From assembly GCA_016125085.1 (NCBI GenBank), contig WGMM01000040.1, positions 1 through 64,000 on the forward strand: a stretch of 64,000 nucleotides of DNA, in the 5' to 3' direction. Positions 34,149 to 42,910 of this stretch are shown here, in pieces. Made by a program: the position numbers and the translations under genes. The DNA is from a bacterium. Its GTDB lineage: Bacteria; Planctomycetota; Planctomycetia; Isosphaerales; Isosphaeraceae. The notes beneath the pieces are model-generated. The model was not told the origin of the DNA and searched no databases. It was given only the letters and a program-made list of their open reading frames with translations. Every line of letters begins with the position of its first letter. Positions within the stretch are counted from its first letter, which is position 1.

Positions 34149-34934
34149 GAATGCTTCCTGCCAGCTATGCACGGCTGACCAATCCGCCTGCTCGTCGGCG
34201 GCCATGAAACGGCCGCGAAGGCGAGCCCGCAGGATGATACCCCGTTCCATGTCATAGCCCAGCGTCCAGGTACGCTGCGTTCGGCCGTCATTGGAACGAT
34301 ACCGCCGGGAAATATCGTGCGGGTGCGCCGTTTCGAGGAACCGGACTGTTTCGTCATTACTCGTCAACAGCGTCGGTGGCCATTCCCTGTCGGGACCGTA
34401 GCCCGAAACGGTTTCGTCAATTCCGAAAGCGACGTCCTGTGCATTGAATCGAGGCTCCCGGCCATCGATCGAACGCATCGAAGCCGGCTCGTCGCGCACG
34501 GCCAGCAGCCATTCGGAGACCGGTTCGGGCACGCTCGCAGCCGACGAAACGACGCCGACTTCGACACCGCAGAGCATGCCGACGGAACGTGTGGAAATCT
34601 CGGCGAGCAGGTCGAATTGATGCGGTGCGGTGCACGACCAGGTGAACCGCAGAGTCGTATCATGCCAGTCAGGCGGCTGGAATTCGAGTTCGACGTGCTC
34701 ACGGAGCGTTTCCGTATGAACCAGACATGCGGACGATACGTTGCCGCATTCGCCCCGGCTACGTGCAGTCAGCCCGAGGACTCCGAGAAACGGGCCGTAC
34801 CAGGAATCGCGCCCGGCGGGCTGAAAGTAAAGCCCGGGCGTTACATCCCTGTACTTAACGGCCCAGTTTCCGGCCATGGCGGATTCGCCGCGCCACTGAA
34901 AGCCGCCTTCCGATTCGACCCACTGGTTCATCGC
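34119..34934 (-). CDS. Hypothetical protein
   Basis: About 271 residues from the ATG at 34934 (MNQWVESEGGFQW); the frame continues to 34997 with an Arg-rich start that looks unconserved. The sequence is beta-rich with many Trp and Gly (for example VTPGLYFQPAGRDSWYG, WHDTTLRFTW, RTWTLGYDMERG). No family, signal peptide or membrane segment is recognised. The gene stands alone between the PTP-like gene (convergent) and the TetR gene (divergent). Function unknown. Confidence 0.65.
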   Translation of the reverse strand, partial: AMNQWVESEGGFQWRGESAMAGNWAVKYRDVTPGLYFQPAGRDSWYGPFLGVLGLTARSRGECGNVSSACLVHTETLREHVELEFQPPDWHDTTLRFTWSCTAPHQFDLLAEISTRSVGMLCGVEVGVVSSAASVPEPVSEWLLAVRDEPASMRSIDGREPRFNAQDVAFGIDETVSGYGPDREWPPTLLTSNDETVRFLETAHPHDISRRYRSNDGRTQRTWTLGYDMERGIILRARLRGRFMAADEQADWSAVHSWQEAFLNAPLPLER

Positions 34935-35099
34935 TCGCCGTCTCGATCGAGACGTTCTCCCCATGACGTTGTCCGACAAGCCGCGCAATCCGGCCATATC
35001 AGTGTATCAGAACGCAGTCCTGCCGGGCAGCCACAGCCAAAGGGCCGATTCGACCGAACCTGAAACGGCACAATCCGTTCGCACGGCCGTGATGACATA

Positions 35100-35128
35100 T
35101 TGACTCAGGTTTTGCGAACGATTAACTT
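35100..35128 (+). promoter_or_regulatory. Promoter of the tetR-RND operon
   Basis: TTGACT (35100-35105) and TAACTT (35123-35128) are separated by 17 bases, a good sigma70-type pair. Transcription would start near 35135, inside the operator, which gives a leader of only about 15-25 bases. Confidence 0.7.
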
Positions 35129-35130
35129 GA

Positions 35131-35148
35131 ACTTACCAACCGGTAAGT
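35131..35148. promoter_or_regulatory. TetR operator (perfect palindrome)
   Basis: ACTTACC (35131-35137) and GGTAAGT (35142-35148) form a perfect inverted repeat around AACC, covering the transcription start. The sequence is close to operators of TetR/AcrR regulators of RND pumps. The regulator downstream would thus block its own operon. Confidence 0.8.
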
Positions 35149-35150
35149 AA

Positions 35151-35825
35151 GTGGCATTCATGGTGGGACGAACCTTGGCCGAATCGATCGAAAACCCTTG
35201 TTCGACGGAATGCGGCGGCAGTTCCGCGACGGCGGAGCACCTGGGCCGAACGGCTCTGGAGCTTTTCGCCCGAAAGGGTTACGCGTCGACGTCGGTCAAT
35301 GAGATCGTCGAGGCCGCCGGCGTCACCAAGCCGATGCTCTATTACTACTTCGGAAGCAAGGAACGGCTTGCCCGCCGGCTGGTGATCGAACCGGCGGAAC
35401 GGCTTGTGGCGACGCTCGAAGGCGTGGCGAATTCGGACCAGCCGCACCTTGAGCAGGAAATCGCCTGGATGCAGTCCCAGCTTGCGTTCTGCCGCGAGAA
35501 TCCGGATCGGGCTCGATTCGTCTTCGCCCTCTATTTCGGTCCTCTGGGCGCCGAGCTCGCCGAGTCTGTCGGTAAGATCGGGCACAAATCCCGGTCGATC
35601 CTGCGGGAGATCGTGAGCCGCCGCAAGGAAACCCACGGGTGGAGCGACACCCGGATCGACGAATACGTGCGTGCCGTGCAGGGGCAAATGTTGTCGACGA
35701 TCATCGACATGCTGTATGACACCGATTCGACGGTGCTCCTGACCGAGCCCGTCGAACGCCTGGCACGCCGGCTGATACTGAATCTCGACGCCGGTTATCT
35801 GGCCGATTCCCGCGATCGATCCTGA
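35151..35825 (+). CDS. TetR/AcrR-family repressor of the RND efflux operon
   Basis: A regulator of 224 codons with a classic TetR N-terminal helix-turn-helix (RTALELFARKGYASTSVNEIVEAAGVTKPMLYYYFGSKERLARR). The C-terminal domain that would bind the inducer is typical in length. The start may be GTG 35151 or ATG 35160. Promoter and palindromic operator lie immediately upstream, so autorepression is likely. The adaptor, pump and M60 peptidase genes follow in the same direction. Confidence 0.88.
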   Translation: MAFMVGRTLAESIENPCSTECGGSSATAEHLGRTALELFARKGYASTSVNEIVEAAGVTKPMLYYYFGSKERLARRLVIEPAERLVATLEGVANSDQPHLEQEIAWMQSQLAFCRENPDRARFVFALYFGPLGAELAESVGKIGHKSRSILREIVSRRKETHGWSDTRIDEYVRAVQGQMLSTIIDMLYDTDSTVLLTEPVERLARRLILNLDAGYLADSRDRS

Positions 35826-35896
35826 ACCTGGCCGCCTTCGAGCAAGAAACGACCATGATCCGACATGAACCCAACGTACCGAAGCCGAAAGCACGC

Positions 35897-37309
35897 ATGA
35901 AGATGTCATTCGTCACCCGGTTCGCATCGATCCGCACCGCCACTTTTCCCATCTGCATCTTCCTGGCCGTCTCCGGCTGTGCCAAAAAGGAAGAAGCCGT
36001 CAAGGTGGACGCTGGCCCGAAAGTCATCCCGGTGACAGTCAGCAAGCTCGAAACGAAGCCGATCGAACGCAAGATCGACGTCGTCGGATCGCTGAGAGGC
36101 TGGGAATCGTTCGAGCTGGGAACCAAAAAAGGGGGCCGGGTCCTGAAGATTCATCATGATATCGGCGACCGCGTCAATCCCGGCGAGCTGCTTCTGGAGA
36201 TCGATCCCATCGACGCCCGGCTTTCGCTCATTCAGGCCGAGCGGAACCTGCAGGCCGAACTGGCCCGGCTCGGTCTCAAGAGCATGCCATCGATGCCAGA
36301 GGCGTTCGACATCAACACCGTGCCGTCCGTGGTGCAGGCCAAGGTCCAGCTCGACCGTGCGTCCCAGAATCTCACGCGTCAGCGGGCGATCTCTCAGCGC
36401 GGGGCCGGTTCGGTTCAGGAACTTCAGGATTTCGAAAACGACTTCAAGAACGCCGAAGCAGGCCTGGAGTCGGCTCGCGTTTCGGCATCGGCGATTCTCG
36501 CCGGAGCCCAGGTTTCGGCCGCGGCGCTTGACGTCGCCAAGCAGACCATGGCCGACCTGAAGGTGGTCGCACCCCAGCCGAAAACGCTGCCGCCCAATGG
36601 CGACAAGTTTCAATATGCCATCACGGCCCGCAAGATTTCCGAGGGCCAGATCATCCGCGACGGCGACCCGGTCGCCGAACTCGTCATCGAAGATCCTCTG
36701 AAATACCTTGCCAAGGTGCCGGAGCGTTACTCGAATCAGGTGAAAATCGGGCAGGATCTGAATCTGCGTGTCGCCGCCTACGACGATCGCGTCTTCTCAG
36801 GCAAGGTCACGCGCGTCAATCCTTCGGTCGACGCCGTCAGCCGCACGTTCCAGATCGAGGCCATCATCCCCAACGCCAGTAACGAACTTCGCCCCGGCGG
36901 CTTCGCCAAGGCGGACGTCGTCATCGACCGCAAGGGCTCGGGTATCGTCGTTCCGGTGGAGGCCGTCGTCCGCACCGTCGGCGTGACGAAAGTCTTCCTG
37001 GTGACCGACGCCCCCGAATCTCCCAGCAAAAAGGCCGTGAAGGAAATCCAGGTTTCGATCGAAACCGAGGGTGCCGGATGGATGGAAATCAAGGGCAACC
37101 TGCCTTCCGACGGCGAAGTCGTGACCACCGGGCAAAGCCAGCTCGCCGACGGTTCGCCGATCCGCATCAAGACCCCCGAAGAATCGGCACCGGCGAAATC
37201 GGCCGAAGCGCCCAGCGTCGCGGCCGCGCCACCTGCCTCGGCCAATGCCGCAGCGCAGCCGCCCACGGCCACGACCGCGAATGCCGAAGCGAGCGGAAGC
37301 GGGCGGTAA
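35897..37309 (+). CDS. RND efflux periplasmic adaptor (membrane fusion) lipoprotein
   Basis: An HlyD/AcrA-type adaptor. The lipobox FLAVSGC puts the lipidated cysteine at residue 28 from ATG 35897 (42 from ATG 35855); the shorter start gives a normal lipoprotein signal. The biotinyl-lipoyl-like and barrel parts are visible (GGRVLKIHHDIGDRVNPGELLLEID; ...SGKVTRVNPSVDAVSRTFQIEA; FAKADVVIDRKGSGIVVPVEAVVRT), with a helical hairpin between (about 90-190). A Pro/Ala-rich tail ends the protein. It links the pump downstream to an outer-membrane channel that is not in the window. Confidence 0.9.
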   Translation: MKMSFVTRFASIRTATFPICIFLAVSGCAKKEEAVKVDAGPKVIPVTVSKLETKPIERKIDVVGSLRGWESFELGTKKGGRVLKIHHDIGDRVNPGELLLEIDPIDARLSLIQAERNLQAELARLGLKSMPSMPEAFDINTVPSVVQAKVQLDRASQNLTRQRAISQRGAGSVQELQDFENDFKNAEAGLESARVSASAILAGAQVSAAALDVAKQTMADLKVVAPQPKTLPPNGDKFQYAITARKISEGQIIRDGDPVAELVIEDPLKYLAKVPERYSNQVKIGQDLNLRVAAYDDRVFSGKVTRVNPSVDAVSRTFQIEAIIPNASNELRPGGFAKADVVIDRKGSGIVVPVEAVVRTVGVTKVFLVTDAPESPSKKAVKEIQVSIETEGAGWMEIKGNLPSDGEVVTTGQSQLADGSPIRIKTPEESAPAKSAEAPSVAAAPPASANAAAQPPTATTANAEASGSGR

Positions 37310-37423
37310 AAGACCGTTCCGGCGGATGCCACCAGGCTCGAACTTCCGCGGCATACCGCGAGATCGAACGAACGCACGACGTGCCCCGGAACCGACCGGC
37401 TGACACTTAGGGAATCCGAACAA

Positions 37424-40400
37424 GTGAATATCTCGGAAATCTGCATCCGTAGACCCGTCTTCACCTGGGTGCTCGTCCTGGTGCCGGTCGTGCTGGGCAT
37501 CTTCAGCTATTTCAGCCTGGGTGTCGACCAGTTCCCCAACGTCGACTTCCCGGTATGTACAGTCACCACGGTTCTCCCGGGCGCCAGCGTCGAAGAAATC
37601 GAAACGACCGTCACCAAGCCGCTGGAAGACATCATCAATACCGTCTCCGGCATTCAGGAACTTCGCTCGGTCAGTAACGAAGGCGTCTCGGTCGTCACCG
37701 TCCAGTTCGTTCTGGCCAAAAATGGCGATATCGGCGTTCAGGAAGTGCGCGATAAAGTCAGCACGATCCTCCAGACGCTCCCGACCGAAACCGAAACGCC
37801 GATCATCGACAAGTTCGAAACCGGCTCCGTGCCGGTGCTCACACTGGTCGTCTCAGGCAGGCGCGATATTCGCGAAGTGACCGAAATCGCCCGACGGCAG
37901 TTGAAGGAACGTCTCGAAACGATCGACGGCGTCGGCAACATTTCGATCACCGGCGGCCAGACTCGGGCCATCAACGTCTTCGTGGACATCGCCCGGCTTG
38001 CCGGTTACGGTCTTTCCGTCGACGACGTCCGCTCGGCCCTCACTCGGCAGAACCTTGAAGTGCCCGGCGGGCGGATCGATCAGGGCAGCCGGGAAGTCGT
38101 CCTGCGCACCCTCGGCCGCCTGAACACGGCCGAAGAATTCGCCCAGCTGATCATTTCCAACAAGGACGGTTATCCCATCCGGATCAAGGATATCGGACGG
38201 GCAGAGGATTCGTTCGAAGAACCCCGGTCGCTCGCCCGCCTCGACGGCGAAACGGCCGTGAGCCTCGTCATTCAGAAACAGTCCGGCTCGAACACGGTCA
38301 AGGTCGTCGAAAAGCTCAAGGCCCGGCTGGATCAGATCCTGCCCACGCTGCCTGAGGACATCAAGGTCGAGATCATCCGCGACCAGTCGCGGTTCATCGT
38401 CAAGTCGATCGAGGAAGTGAAATTCCACCTCGTACTTGCGGCCGTGCTCGTATCGATCACAATCCTGTTGTTCATCCGCGACTGGCGGACGACGATCATC
38501 GCCACTCTGGCCATCCCGACGTCGATCGTTCCCACGTTCATGTTCATGACCATCATGGGCTATACGATCGACAATATCACCATGCTCGGGCTGATCCTGG
38601 CGATCGGGATCGTCATCGACGATGCCGTCGTCGTGCACGAAAACATCTTCCGCCACATGGAAGAGGACGGCATGGACGGTTGGACCGCTTCGATCATCGG
38701 CACGAAGGAAATCGCCCTGGCCGTGCTGGCCACGTCCATTTCGCTGATCGTCATTTTCGTGCCGATCGGCTTCATGGGCGGCATCGTGGGCCGGTTCTTC
38801 TCCAGCTTCGGCCTGACGGTGGCCTTCGCCATCGCCATGAGCCTGTTCGTGAGCTTCACCCTTACGCCCATGCTGTGCAGCCGGTTCCTCAAGCTCGAAG
38901 GCGGCGGGCATGCTTCCAGCAAGTCGGGCTTCCTTTGGCGGGCGATTGAAGGCAGTTATGTCTCCATTCTCGATTTCTCGCTGAGATACAAATTCCTGGT
39001 CATTCTGCTCACGATCGGCGTCATCTTTTCGACTTACCCGATCGGCAAAATCATGGGCTTTGCCCTGATCCCGCGCGACGATCAGTCGGAATTCGAAATC
39101 TCGATCACCACGCCCGAAGGCTTCACGCTTCAGCGCACTGACGCCATCGTCAAGGACATCGAAGCGAAGGTCCGCAAACTGCCGGAAGTTCGCAACATTT
39201 TCTCGACCGTCGGCGTCACGAACACATCGCGTGCCGTGAAGGGGCAGGGGGATGTCACCCGGGCTTCCATTTACGTCCGCATGACGGAACTCGAAGAACG
39301 GACATCGCCGACCAGCCAGTTCGACGTTCAGGCCAGCGCACGGGAAATCCTGGCCGATTACCCTGACCTGCGGGCCAGCGTCAACGACGTTTCCGCATTC
39401 CAGGGCGGACGGCGGGCCCAGACGTTCCAGATCAACATCGGCGGCCCTGAGATCGAAAAACTCGAGGAATACGCCAACCGGCTCGTGAAGGACCTGAAAA
39501 ACCAGGGCGGGATGACCGACCTGGACACCACTCTGGCCCTTCGCAAGCCCGAATATCAGGTCTCCATCGACCGCGAAGCCGCCAGCGATCTCGGCATCCC
39601 GGTGGCCACCGTGGCCGATACGCTGCGCGTCCTTGTCGGTGGTCTGCCGATCACGAACTTCAAGGACGGCATGGAGCAATACGACGTCTGGCTGCGGGCC
39701 GACCGCACAGATCGCCAGACACAGGAAGACCTCTACAAGATGACGCTGCCTTCGCCCACGGCCGGGCTCGTCAAACTTTCCAGCCTGGCGAAGCTCGATC
39801 AGAAAACCGGCCCGACCGAAATCGAACGGCTCGACCGTCAGCGCATCGTGACCGTTCTGGCCAATCCCGACACCATCTCGCTCGGCGAAGCGACCACGCG
39901 GTCCGAAAATGCCCTGAAAGCCATGAACATGCCGCCCGCCTACGGCATGAAGCTCACCGGCCAGGCCGACACGCTCAAGGAAACGCTCTTCTACATCGTG
40001 CAGGCGCTGGTGATCTCGATCGTCTTCATGTATCTCGTTCTCGCGGCCCAGTTCGAAAGCTGGACGCTCCCGATCTCCATCCTTATGGCCCTGCCGGTGA
40101 CGATCCCCTTCGGCATGCTCTCCATGGTGCTCTGGCGTACGAATATGGACCTTTATGGCCTGTTCGGGCTGTTCATGCTCATCGGCATCGTGAAAAAGAA
40201 CGGTATTCTCCAGGTCGACTCCGCCCAGCAGCTTCGCGCCGCCGGAATGGATCGCCGCGCGGCCGTGCTTCAGGCCAACCGCACCCGCCTGCGGCCGATC
40301 CTGATGACGACCCTCATGCTCGTGGCGGCCATGGTGCCGATCGCCTTCGGGCAGGGCCCCGGGGCCGGCAGCCGGGCCAGCATGGCCAAGGTCATCATCG

Positions 40401-40597
40401 GCGGGCAGATGCTCTCGCTGATCCTGGCCCTGGTCGTCACGCCCGTGTTTTATGAGATCATCGATTCGATGATGTCCTGGCTGCGCCGCAAGGGTTTCCG
40501 ACTCTCCGTGCATAATCCGGTCATCGAAGCCGAATCGGCCCGGCAGGCACCCGTGTCCCACGTGGCCGCAATGCAAACTACTCACAATCATTCATGA
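37424..40597 (+). CDS. RND (HAE1-family) efflux pump permease
   Basis: A 1057-residue inner-membrane antiporter. It begins MNISEICIRRPVFTWVLVLVPVVLG (GTG start), has two large periplasmic loops, and in TM4 the charged motif ILAIGIVIDDAVVVHENI with the two neighbouring Asp residues of the proton relay. Later VYLVLAAQFESWTLPISILMALP and TRLRPILMTTLMLVAAMVPIAFG are typical of the C-terminal half. Driven by protons, it exports hydrophobic compounds; the substrate is not readable. The M60-like gene overlaps its stop. Confidence 0.93.
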   Translation: MNISEICIRRPVFTWVLVLVPVVLGIFSYFSLGVDQFPNVDFPVCTVTTVLPGASVEEIETTVTKPLEDIINTVSGIQELRSVSNEGVSVVTVQFVLAKNGDIGVQEVRDKVSTILQTLPTETETPIIDKFETGSVPVLTLVVSGRRDIREVTEIARRQLKERLETIDGVGNISITGGQTRAINVFVDIARLAGYGLSVDDVRSALTRQNLEVPGGRIDQGSREVVLRTLGRLNTAEEFAQLIISNKDGYPIRIKDIGRAEDSFEEPRSLARLDGETAVSLVIQKQSGSNTVKVVEKLKARLDQILPTLPEDIKVEIIRDQSRFIVKSIEEVKFHLVLAAVLVSITILLFIRDWRTTIIATLAIPTSIVPTFMFMTIMGYTIDNITMLGLILAIGIVIDDAVVVHENIFRHMEEDGMDGWTASIIGTKEIALAVLATSISLIVIFVPIGFMGGIVGRFFSSFGLTVAFAIAMSLFVSFTLTPMLCSRFLKLEGGGHASSKSGFLWRAIEGSYVSILDFSLRYKFLVILLTIGVIFSTYPIGKIMGFALIPRDDQSEFEISITTPEGFTLQRTDAIVKDIEAKVRKLPEVRNIFSTVGVTNTSRAVKGQGDVTRASIYVRMTELEERTSPTSQFDVQASAREILADYPDLRASVNDVSAFQGGRRAQTFQINIGGPEIEKLEEYANRLVKDLKNQGGMTDLDTTLALRKPEYQVSIDREAASDLGIPVATVADTLRVLVGGLPITNFKDGMEQYDVWLRADRTDRQTQEDLYKMTLPSPTAGLVKLSSLAKLDQKTGPTEIERLDRQRIVTVLANPDTISLGEATTRSENALKAMNMPPAYGMKLTGQADTLKETLFYIVQALVISIVFMYLVLAAQFESWTLPISILMALPVTIPFGMLSMVLWRTNMDLYGLFGLFMLIGIVKKNGILQVDSAQQLRAAGMDRRAAVLQANRTRLRPILMTTLMLVAAMVPIAFGQGPGAGSRASMAKVIIGGQMLSLILALVVTPVFYEIIDSMMSWLRRKGFRLSVHNPVIEAESARQAPVSHVAAMQTTHNHS

Positions 40598-42903
40598 AAA
40601 TCGCCATGAACCTTCAAACCCAACAGGCCGCCAGATCAGGCGGCCTTTTTCTCTTGATATGTTCCGCATTCTTCTCGGCTTGCGCATTCGGCCAGGCGGT
40701 CGATCGCAAAGCCATCGAACCACGACAGATCGATTCGCCCGGCGTACCGGGGCCGGTCGTGGCGTTCGGCGAACAGGCTCGCGTTCTGGCCGTGGGTCGA
40801 ATTGGCCAGACATTCGCCCCGGTCATCGTCGCTGGCCAGTCGCCCGGCAGCCGGTCGGGCCGGATCGTCCTGTTCGGGCACGACGGCTATCTTTCGGCCG
40901 AATCGCTCGACAAATTCGAAACCCGGCCGTTCTTTTTCGAAACTGCGACATGGGCCGCACGAAGCGGCAAAGCCCGCACGAAAAAATCAGCCCGGCCGAC
41001 CGTCGGGCTGATCGGCGTCGACTCGCTGGCCACGGTTTTCGAAGCCCAGGGGTGGGCCGTTCGAAAACTCGACGATGCCTGGCCGGCGAAGATCGCGAAT
41101 CTCGACCTTGTCGTTTCGACAGCATATTCGGTCACGACCATCGCGCAGCTGAAGGCCATCGACCTTTACGTTCGTGGTGGGGGCGGCTGGCTCGTCGGCA
41201 TCACCGGCTGGGGCTGGGAACAAACCCATCCCGGCAAATCGCTTGCCGCTGACCTGCCGATCGTTCGAATCCTGAGCGATGCCGGACTTGCGGTTTCGAG
41301 CCAGACGATCGAACCCGCCGAGCCGAACGGCTCCATGGCCGTAGTTCGAGCCAACGAACTGCCGCTGGCCCATGCCGGCAAAGCGCTCGAGAAACTCGCG
41401 GAGCTTTCGAAAGCCAATTCGAAATCGAAATCCAAATCCGATTCGAAGCTCGATGCCGTAGAAGCCGCCCAGATTTCGTCAACCCTCGAACTGGCTCTGG
41501 GTGCTGTCGGTTCGCAGGATTCGCCCTTTCGTAAAGCCCTGGCGAAACTCGTCGAGAGTCAGCCCCAGCGAGCCATTACGGCAGCCCGGCCGATCCGCAA
41601 GTCGGACATGATCGAACGCCTCGCAGTGCGATTCCGTCACGACCTTGCCGAATCCGATCGTTCCGCGAAGCTCGCCGCAGATCCTTCCGCCGCCGATTTT
41701 CCAGGCAGCGTCCCGGCCAAAGCCGCCCGCATTTCCCGCCAGGTCCGCTTCCCGGCCGGTTCGAAAGGCCGCCTGAGCACAGGGCTCTACGCTCCGCCCG
41801 GTGGCACCGTCAAGTTTCGAATGATCGGCGGAACCACACCGCCCGGCCTTCAGGCACGTATCGGGGCCCACAGCGATACGCTCTGGCATCTGGACAGTTG
41901 GGAACGTCACCCTGAGATCACCCGCGTGCAGCCGTTCCCTGCCGAAGCCGCGGAATTTCGCATTTCGAACCCTTTCGGCGGACTTGTTTACATCGAATCG
42001 ACGAAACCGCTGCCGAACGATTTCGAAATCACGGTCGAGGGTGTCGTCCAGGCTCCGCATTACGTCCTTGGTACGACTTCGAAAGACGAATGGAGCAAAC
42101 TCCGCCAGGCACCGGCCCCATGGGCTGAGCTTCAGTCTCGCCACGTCGGGCTCGTCCTGCCCGCCGATACCATCCGCGGCCTGACCGATCCGAAGCCGCT
42201 GCTGGAGCTTTGGGACCGCGTCATGGACAGCCAGAACGAACTCGGCAGCCTGCGCCGCGAATTCGTACCGACGCAATGGATCTTGCCCGACCGCCAGATT
42301 TCCGCCGGATACATGCACGCCGGCAATCCGATCATGACCGGCCTGGACGCCGCCCCGTTTTTCGCCAATGCCGAGAAACTTCTGGCCGACAACCCCGGTG
42401 GCATCACCTGGGGCATCCTGCACGAAATTGGCCATAACCGGCAGCGTGACGCCTGGACGCCCTCCGGCCTCGGTGAAGTGACCAATAACCTTTTCGCCCT
42501 CTACGTTTACGACAAACTCCTCGGCCAAGCTTCCTCAGGCCACCCCGGCCTGCTCAAAGGCCAGAAGCGAGCCGATGCCCTGCGGAAATACCAGGCCACC
42601 GGGCCGAATTTCGAAACGTTCAAGTCTGACCCCTTTCTCGCCCTGGCATTCTTCATGGAAATCCAGGAAGCCTTTGGCTGGCAGCCGTTCTTCGACCACT
42701 TCGCCGCAACGGAGAAATTGAATCGCGGAAGCGCTCCGCGCACCGACGAAGCTCGATGGGACGCCTGGCTGACCGGCCTTTCGAAATCGACCGGCAAAAA
42801 CCTGACACCCCATTTCGAAGCCTGGGGCATACCCGTCTCGTCTGCCGCGAAGGAGTCCGTCACCTCTCTGCCGAAATGGACTCCGAAACCCGTTACACCA
42901 TAA
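40594..42903 (+). CDS. M60-like (enhancin-type) zinc metallopeptidase
   Basis: A 769-residue exported protein. A signal peptide covers about residues 16-34 (GLFLLICSAFFSACAFGQ). A low-complexity Ser/Lys stretch is near 273-283. The C-terminal part carries HEIGHN (His610, Glu611, His614) and Glu628 in GLGEVTNN as the third zinc ligand, the gluzincin arrangement of M60 peptidases; FVPTQWILPDRQISAGYMHAGNPIM precedes it. M60 enzymes act on mucin-like glycoproteins in other bacteria. The ATG overlaps the pump stop (ATGA), so it is cotranslated with the efflux pump, an unusual pairing. Confidence 0.85.
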   Translation: MKIAMNLQTQQAARSGGLFLLICSAFFSACAFGQAVDRKAIEPRQIDSPGVPGPVVAFGEQARVLAVGRIGQTFAPVIVAGQSPGSRSGRIVLFGHDGYLSAESLDKFETRPFFFETATWAARSGKARTKKSARPTVGLIGVDSLATVFEAQGWAVRKLDDAWPAKIANLDLVVSTAYSVTTIAQLKAIDLYVRGGGGWLVGITGWGWEQTHPGKSLAADLPIVRILSDAGLAVSSQTIEPAEPNGSMAVVRANELPLAHAGKALEKLAELSKANSKSKSKSDSKLDAVEAAQISSTLELALGAVGSQDSPFRKALAKLVESQPQRAITAARPIRKSDMIERLAVRFRHDLAESDRSAKLAADPSAADFPGSVPAKAARISRQVRFPAGSKGRLSTGLYAPPGGTVKFRMIGGTTPPGLQARIGAHSDTLWHLDSWERHPEITRVQPFPAEAAEFRISNPFGGLVYIESTKPLPNDFEITVEGVVQAPHYVLGTTSKDEWSKLRQAPAPWAELQSRHVGLVLPADTIRGLTDPKPLLELWDRVMDSQNELGSLRREFVPTQWILPDRQISAGYMHAGNPIMTGLDAAPFFANAEKLLADNPGGITWGILHEIGHNRQRDAWTPSGLGEVTNNLFALYVYDKLLGQASSGHPGLLKGQKRADALRKYQATGPNFETFKSDPFLALAFFMEIQEAFGWQPFFDHFAATEKLNRGSAPRTDEARWDAWLTGLSKSTGKNLTPHFEAWGIPVSSAAKESVTSLPKWTPKPVTP

Positions 42904-42910
42904 TTCGAGT

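Noticed and set aside
37853..40591. A 912-codon open frame on the minus strand opposite the RND pump
   Set aside because: It is the antisense shadow of a highly GC-biased RND gene; composition is Asp/Arg/His-rich and no domain is recognisable.
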